A stretch of DNA of 35,969 nucleotides from an uncultured Saprospiraceae bacterium (lineage in GTDB: Bacteria > Bacteroidota > Bacteroidia > Chitinophagales > Saprospiraceae): positions 1 to 35,969 of the forward strand of contig CALGAW010000063.1 of NCBI GenBank assembly GCA_937959115.1, in the 5' to 3' direction. A model generated the notes under the pieces. That model did no database searches. It had not been told where the DNA came from and saw nothing but the letters and a program-made list of their open reading frames with translations. A program made the position numbers and the translations under genes. Position 1 is the first letter of the stretch. Every line of letters starts with the position of its first letter. Below, piece by piece: positions 33,262 through 35,969 of this stretch.

Positions 33262-35733
33262 ATGAAAAAGGCAATTTCTATTCTCTTTTGCTTGTTATTA
33301 TTTTCTACTCAATCCTCCTATAGTTTTCCTTACTTGAGTTACGCATTCTTAGATTCTAACAATCTACCAATTTCCTCAGTTTGTAAGGTTGCCAATCCCA
33401 TAACTATAGATGGTCTAGATATTGACTGGAATACAATTGATTCTATCCATCCAATAACCAACCCACTGAAAGGTAATCCTTTTTCTCCGTCAGATTTAAG
33501 TGGTCAATTTAGAGTAAAATGGGACGATACCTACCTCTATATTTTTGGAACAATAGTAGATGACAGCTATGTGAATGATTCTCCATTTCCGTGGCATGAC
33601 GATAGTTTTGAGATTTATATCGATGGAGGAAATGAAAAAGATACTATTTATGATTCTAATGATCATCAACTAATCTTTAGATATAATAGTCAAGACGTTT
33701 TTAATGCAAATGGCAATGTAATTAACTCCACTGGGATTGATTTTAAATTTTTACAAAACAATGGTAATCAAAACATTGAAGTTAGAATATCATGGAATTT
33801 TATTGGAATATCGACACCGAGTAAAGGAGATAAAATTGGATTGGACATTCATTTAAATGATGATGATACAACTGCTATGAGCCCAGGTGTGCTGCTTCCT
33901 CCTTCTGACTGGACAGTATACTTCGATCCAAATGATCCAAATTCGTACAACCAAAATCGACCTCGATGTCAGTTAATCACTGCAGGAAATCGGTTTAATA
34001 CAGGAGACATAGTTGATGGCATTCAAGCAGGATCAGGCTATAATCTTTCTTTCGATTCAAATTCAGAGATCCACTCGTTTCCAATCAATGGAGAAACACT
34101 TCGCTTTGGAACTAAAACGATAACAGGATTATGCAATACATCGAAGGCTTTTGTGCTTCGCCATGCTTGGATAAACGATGGTTCGTACGATGAATCTCAA
34201 GAACAACCAACAGGCGTAAATATGTCAACCACTTTCCCAGGAATTGACAGAACTTACTTTGATGGTACAAGATCACAAATGGCTTGTATTACAAGTAATC
34301 CTGCAGAACCAGAAGCTGTAAAAGTCGGGCCAGGTGCTGATTTTGTCCAGGTCGCAGCTACTTGGCGAATTGAACCATGGATGCTTGCAGCAGACGGCAA
34401 TGGAGCATTACATAGCCTAATTGAACCAGGGAATAAAATACCTTCTCCTATTGCGACCTATATCGGGAATTACGGCACCCTTTCAATTGTGACCAGAGAT
34501 ACAATTCTTCCATTAACTTCAGGTATAAATATTCCTGACCCAACGATTAGAGCAGAGATCTCAATTTCTACTTCGGACGTTGGAAACTGGTGGTCTATCG
34601 TTTATGAGTATCGAATAGATCCTACAGGATCAGGATATTTAGATGTTTGGCTTGATAAAAGCACTGGAAACTTTCAGCGGATTGTTCATGAATATGGTTC
34701 AATCGGCTATCGTTTTGTTGATGGGGATCCACGAAATGACTTGTTTTATCCGATTATAAATAATTATTCCTCTTGGCACCGTCATGGCCCAGCAGGAGTC
34801 GTTAACAACTGGGATTCCTCCTTCGGAAACCTAAGAGAATTCTATTACGCCTATTCAGGAGTAATCGTCGATGGATTTAAGCCAGCGCAAGAACTGATGA
34901 AGCATGCGAATTACTTTTCATGTGGCACTGGGACTGGAAACTCAGGTGGTAGAAGAGATGCTAAACTTGCATGGAAAGACACCTTAGATCATGCATGGAG
35001 AGACCCATCTGTTTTTGGAACAATTACCTTGGAAGAATGTGGAACAGTATACATTGAACCGACTATCCATCTATGGTTAGAAGGCGCGTTTGACACAATT
35101 ACTGGATTGCATTCGACAGCGTTATTACAAAAAGAGTTGTTGCCTTCTCGACAGCCTTATCATAATGCCCCATGGAGTTATCCTGGGCTCGAGGGACTTG
35201 GCTGGATTGCTTCTGACTATCCTCCAGGGAGTGTTGACTGGGTGCTAGTAAGCTTTAGGACTCAACCAGCAGCTTCGACTGAAGTTGTAAGAGCTGCTGC
35301 TGTATTGTTGGAAGACGGGTCTTTATATTTCCCAAATCCAAAGATCCTTCATCCAGTACTTGGATCTTCGTTCTATATTGTTGTGGAGCATCGCAATCAT
35401 ATGGGCGTCATGTCTCCTAGCCTCGTTCCTGTTGTCGGTGCTACAATTACATATGATTTCCGCAGTGCGGATAGCTGGGTACATGGAGTCGGATTTGGCC
35501 AAAAATCCTTTGACGGACAGAATACGTGGATGCTGTACGCTGGTGACGGTGATCAAACCTCCAATCTAGTAGGTTATGACATAAACGGTAATGACAGATC
35601 AGCTTGGCAAACCAGAAATGGGATATTCGGTTCTTATGAAGCCGTTGATTATAATTTGGATGGTGATGTTTCTGGGGTAGATCGGATTTTTTGGGACTAT
35701 AATAACGGGATTTTTTCTTCTTTAGAGCGATAG
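33262..35733 (+). CDS. Secreted CBM9 plus polysaccharide-lyase-like protein with dockerin-like C-terminal module
   Basis: The 823-residue protein has a signal peptide (to about residue 21), then a CBM9-like carbohydrate-binding domain (about 45-240; ITIDGLDIDWNTID, WDDTYLYIFGTIVDDSYV, DDSFEIYIDGG). Residues about 260-580 form a beta-sandwich region with WWSIVYEYRIDPTGSGYLDVW and YGSIGYRFVDGDP, which resembles concanavalin-like heparin lyase I/alginate lyase folds; the catalytic residues are not certain. Residues 602-823 are about half identical to the end of the beta-helix protein at 26652, including YDINGNDRSAW and DYNLDGDVSGVDRIFW. Together they suggest a glycan-active surface protein. No T9SS type A domain is present. 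Confidence 0.85.
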   Translation: MKKAISILFCLLLFSTQSSYSFPYLSYAFLDSNNLPISSVCKVANPITIDGLDIDWNTIDSIHPITNPLKGNPFSPSDLSGQFRVKWDDTYLYIFGTIVDDSYVNDSPFPWHDDSFEIYIDGGNEKDTIYDSNDHQLIFRYNSQDVFNANGNVINSTGIDFKFLQNNGNQNIEVRISWNFIGISTPSKGDKIGLDIHLNDDDTTAMSPGVLLPPSDWTVYFDPNDPNSYNQNRPRCQLITAGNRFNTGDIVDGIQAGSGYNLSFDSNSEIHSFPINGETLRFGTKTITGLCNTSKAFVLRHAWINDGSYDESQEQPTGVNMSTTFPGIDRTYFDGTRSQMACITSNPAEPEAVKVGPGADFVQVAATWRIEPWMLAADGNGALHSLIEPGNKIPSPIATYIGNYGTLSIVTRDTILPLTSGINIPDPTIRAEISISTSDVGNWWSIVYEYRIDPTGSGYLDVWLDKSTGNFQRIVHEYGSIGYRFVDGDPRNDLFYPIINNYSSWHRHGPAGVVNNWDSSFGNLREFYYAYSGVIVDGFKPAQELMKHANYFSCGTGTGNSGGRRDAKLAWKDTLDHAWRDPSVFGTITLEECGTVYIEPTIHLWLEGAFDTITGLHSTALLQKELLPSRQPYHNAPWSYPGLEGLGWIASDYPPGSVDWVLVSFRTQPAASTEVVRAAAVLLEDGSLYFPNPKILHPVLGSSFYIVVEHRNHMGVMSPSLVPVVGATITYDFRSADSWVHGVGFGQKSFDGQNTWMLYAGDGDQTSNLVGYDINGNDRSAWQTRNGIFGSYEAVDYNLDGDVSGVDRIFWDYNNGIFSSLER

Positions 35734-35969
35734 TTTTTTACCACCTAAGGTTTAATTATGAATATTGTTTGCCCCCTAAACTGGCATAACATTTTCTTAT
35801 TTTTAAATAAATACCTTGATCATAACAGGAGCAATTGCCAGTTTTTTAGTAATTATTATGCGTTTTCTCTTTTTATCGGGAAAGTCTTCGTTAGATATTT
35901 ACAGCCATATTGAGTATTATACCTTGAAATACATAGTACTGCATCTTTTCATAAGTATCCAAGAATGAA
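35734..35969. other. Spacer at the window end with a long-loop inverted repeat
   Basis: No convincing gene is present. AAACTGGC (35778-35785) is the reverse complement of GCCAGTTT (35837-35844), whose second arm runs into six T residues. The 51-base loop makes it an atypical terminator for the lyase-like gene, whose stop is 45 bases before. Confidence 0.4.

Noticed and set aside
35858-35968. 36-codon forward frame at the window end
   Set aside because: Too short, no ribosome site, and no conserved pattern; likely chance.

Overview
The window reads as chromosomal DNA of a member of the Bacteroidota, most likely of the Saprospiria/Lewinella type. Evidence: promoter-like boxes of the TAnnTTTG kind before several genes, weak Shine-Dalgarno sequences, a type IX secretion (T9SS) type A sorting domain, SprB-type repeats, a TonB-dependent receptor with a carboxypeptidase-like N-terminal domain, bacillithiol synthesis (bshC), and Bacteroidota-specific families (DUF6913, DUF1684-type). 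No phage, CRISPR array or intact insertion sequence was seen.

Layout. 1-74: tRNA-Asp (minus). 75-542: leader region with a foldable RNA candidate. 543-3627: metabolic and repair cluster accA, DUF6913, dapA, 3-methyladenine DNA glycosylase. 3819-6298: M61 peptidase convergent with a DUF1684-type protein. 6477-9347: TonB-dependent receptor, followed by an intrinsic terminator and a MITE-like inverted-repeat segment. 9765-14417 (minus): giant surface protein with a CUB-like domain, 12 SprB repeats and a T9SS signal. 14836-18076: bshC overlapping a beta-propeller lipoprotein gene, which converges with a PmtA-like methyltransferase. 18323-20564: ilvE, a small protein with a weak HolD-like look, and rdgB. 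20596-22924: an ECF-type sigma factor and a membrane protein with five tandem W-motif repeats ahead of a transmembrane helix and a beta-rich domain. 23394-26349: a small ORF, gatC/ABC ATPase/cobalamin adenosyltransferase (minus), a deoxynucleoside kinase and a small membrane protein. 26652-29084 (minus): a beta-helix surface protein. 29702-33085: cystathionine beta-synthase, a BtuF-like protein without a signal peptide, and two tandem small membrane paralogues. 33262-35733: a CBM9 plus lyase-like surface protein whose C-terminal module is about half identical to that of the beta-helix protein.

Most of the window is ordinary core metabolism (fatty acid, lysine, branched-chain amino acid, nucleotide pool, bacillithiol and cobalamin functions) interleaved with secreted or envelope proteins. 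The parts most worth a second look are the sigma factor/repeat-barrel pair, the shared 221-222-residue C-terminal module of the two large secreted proteins, the 20-bp perfect-length hairpin at 29386-29433, the structured segment before accA, and the inverted-repeat element at 9444-9625. Several genes have a TTG codon as the first in-frame start where an internal ATG is clearly better; those starts are moved here.
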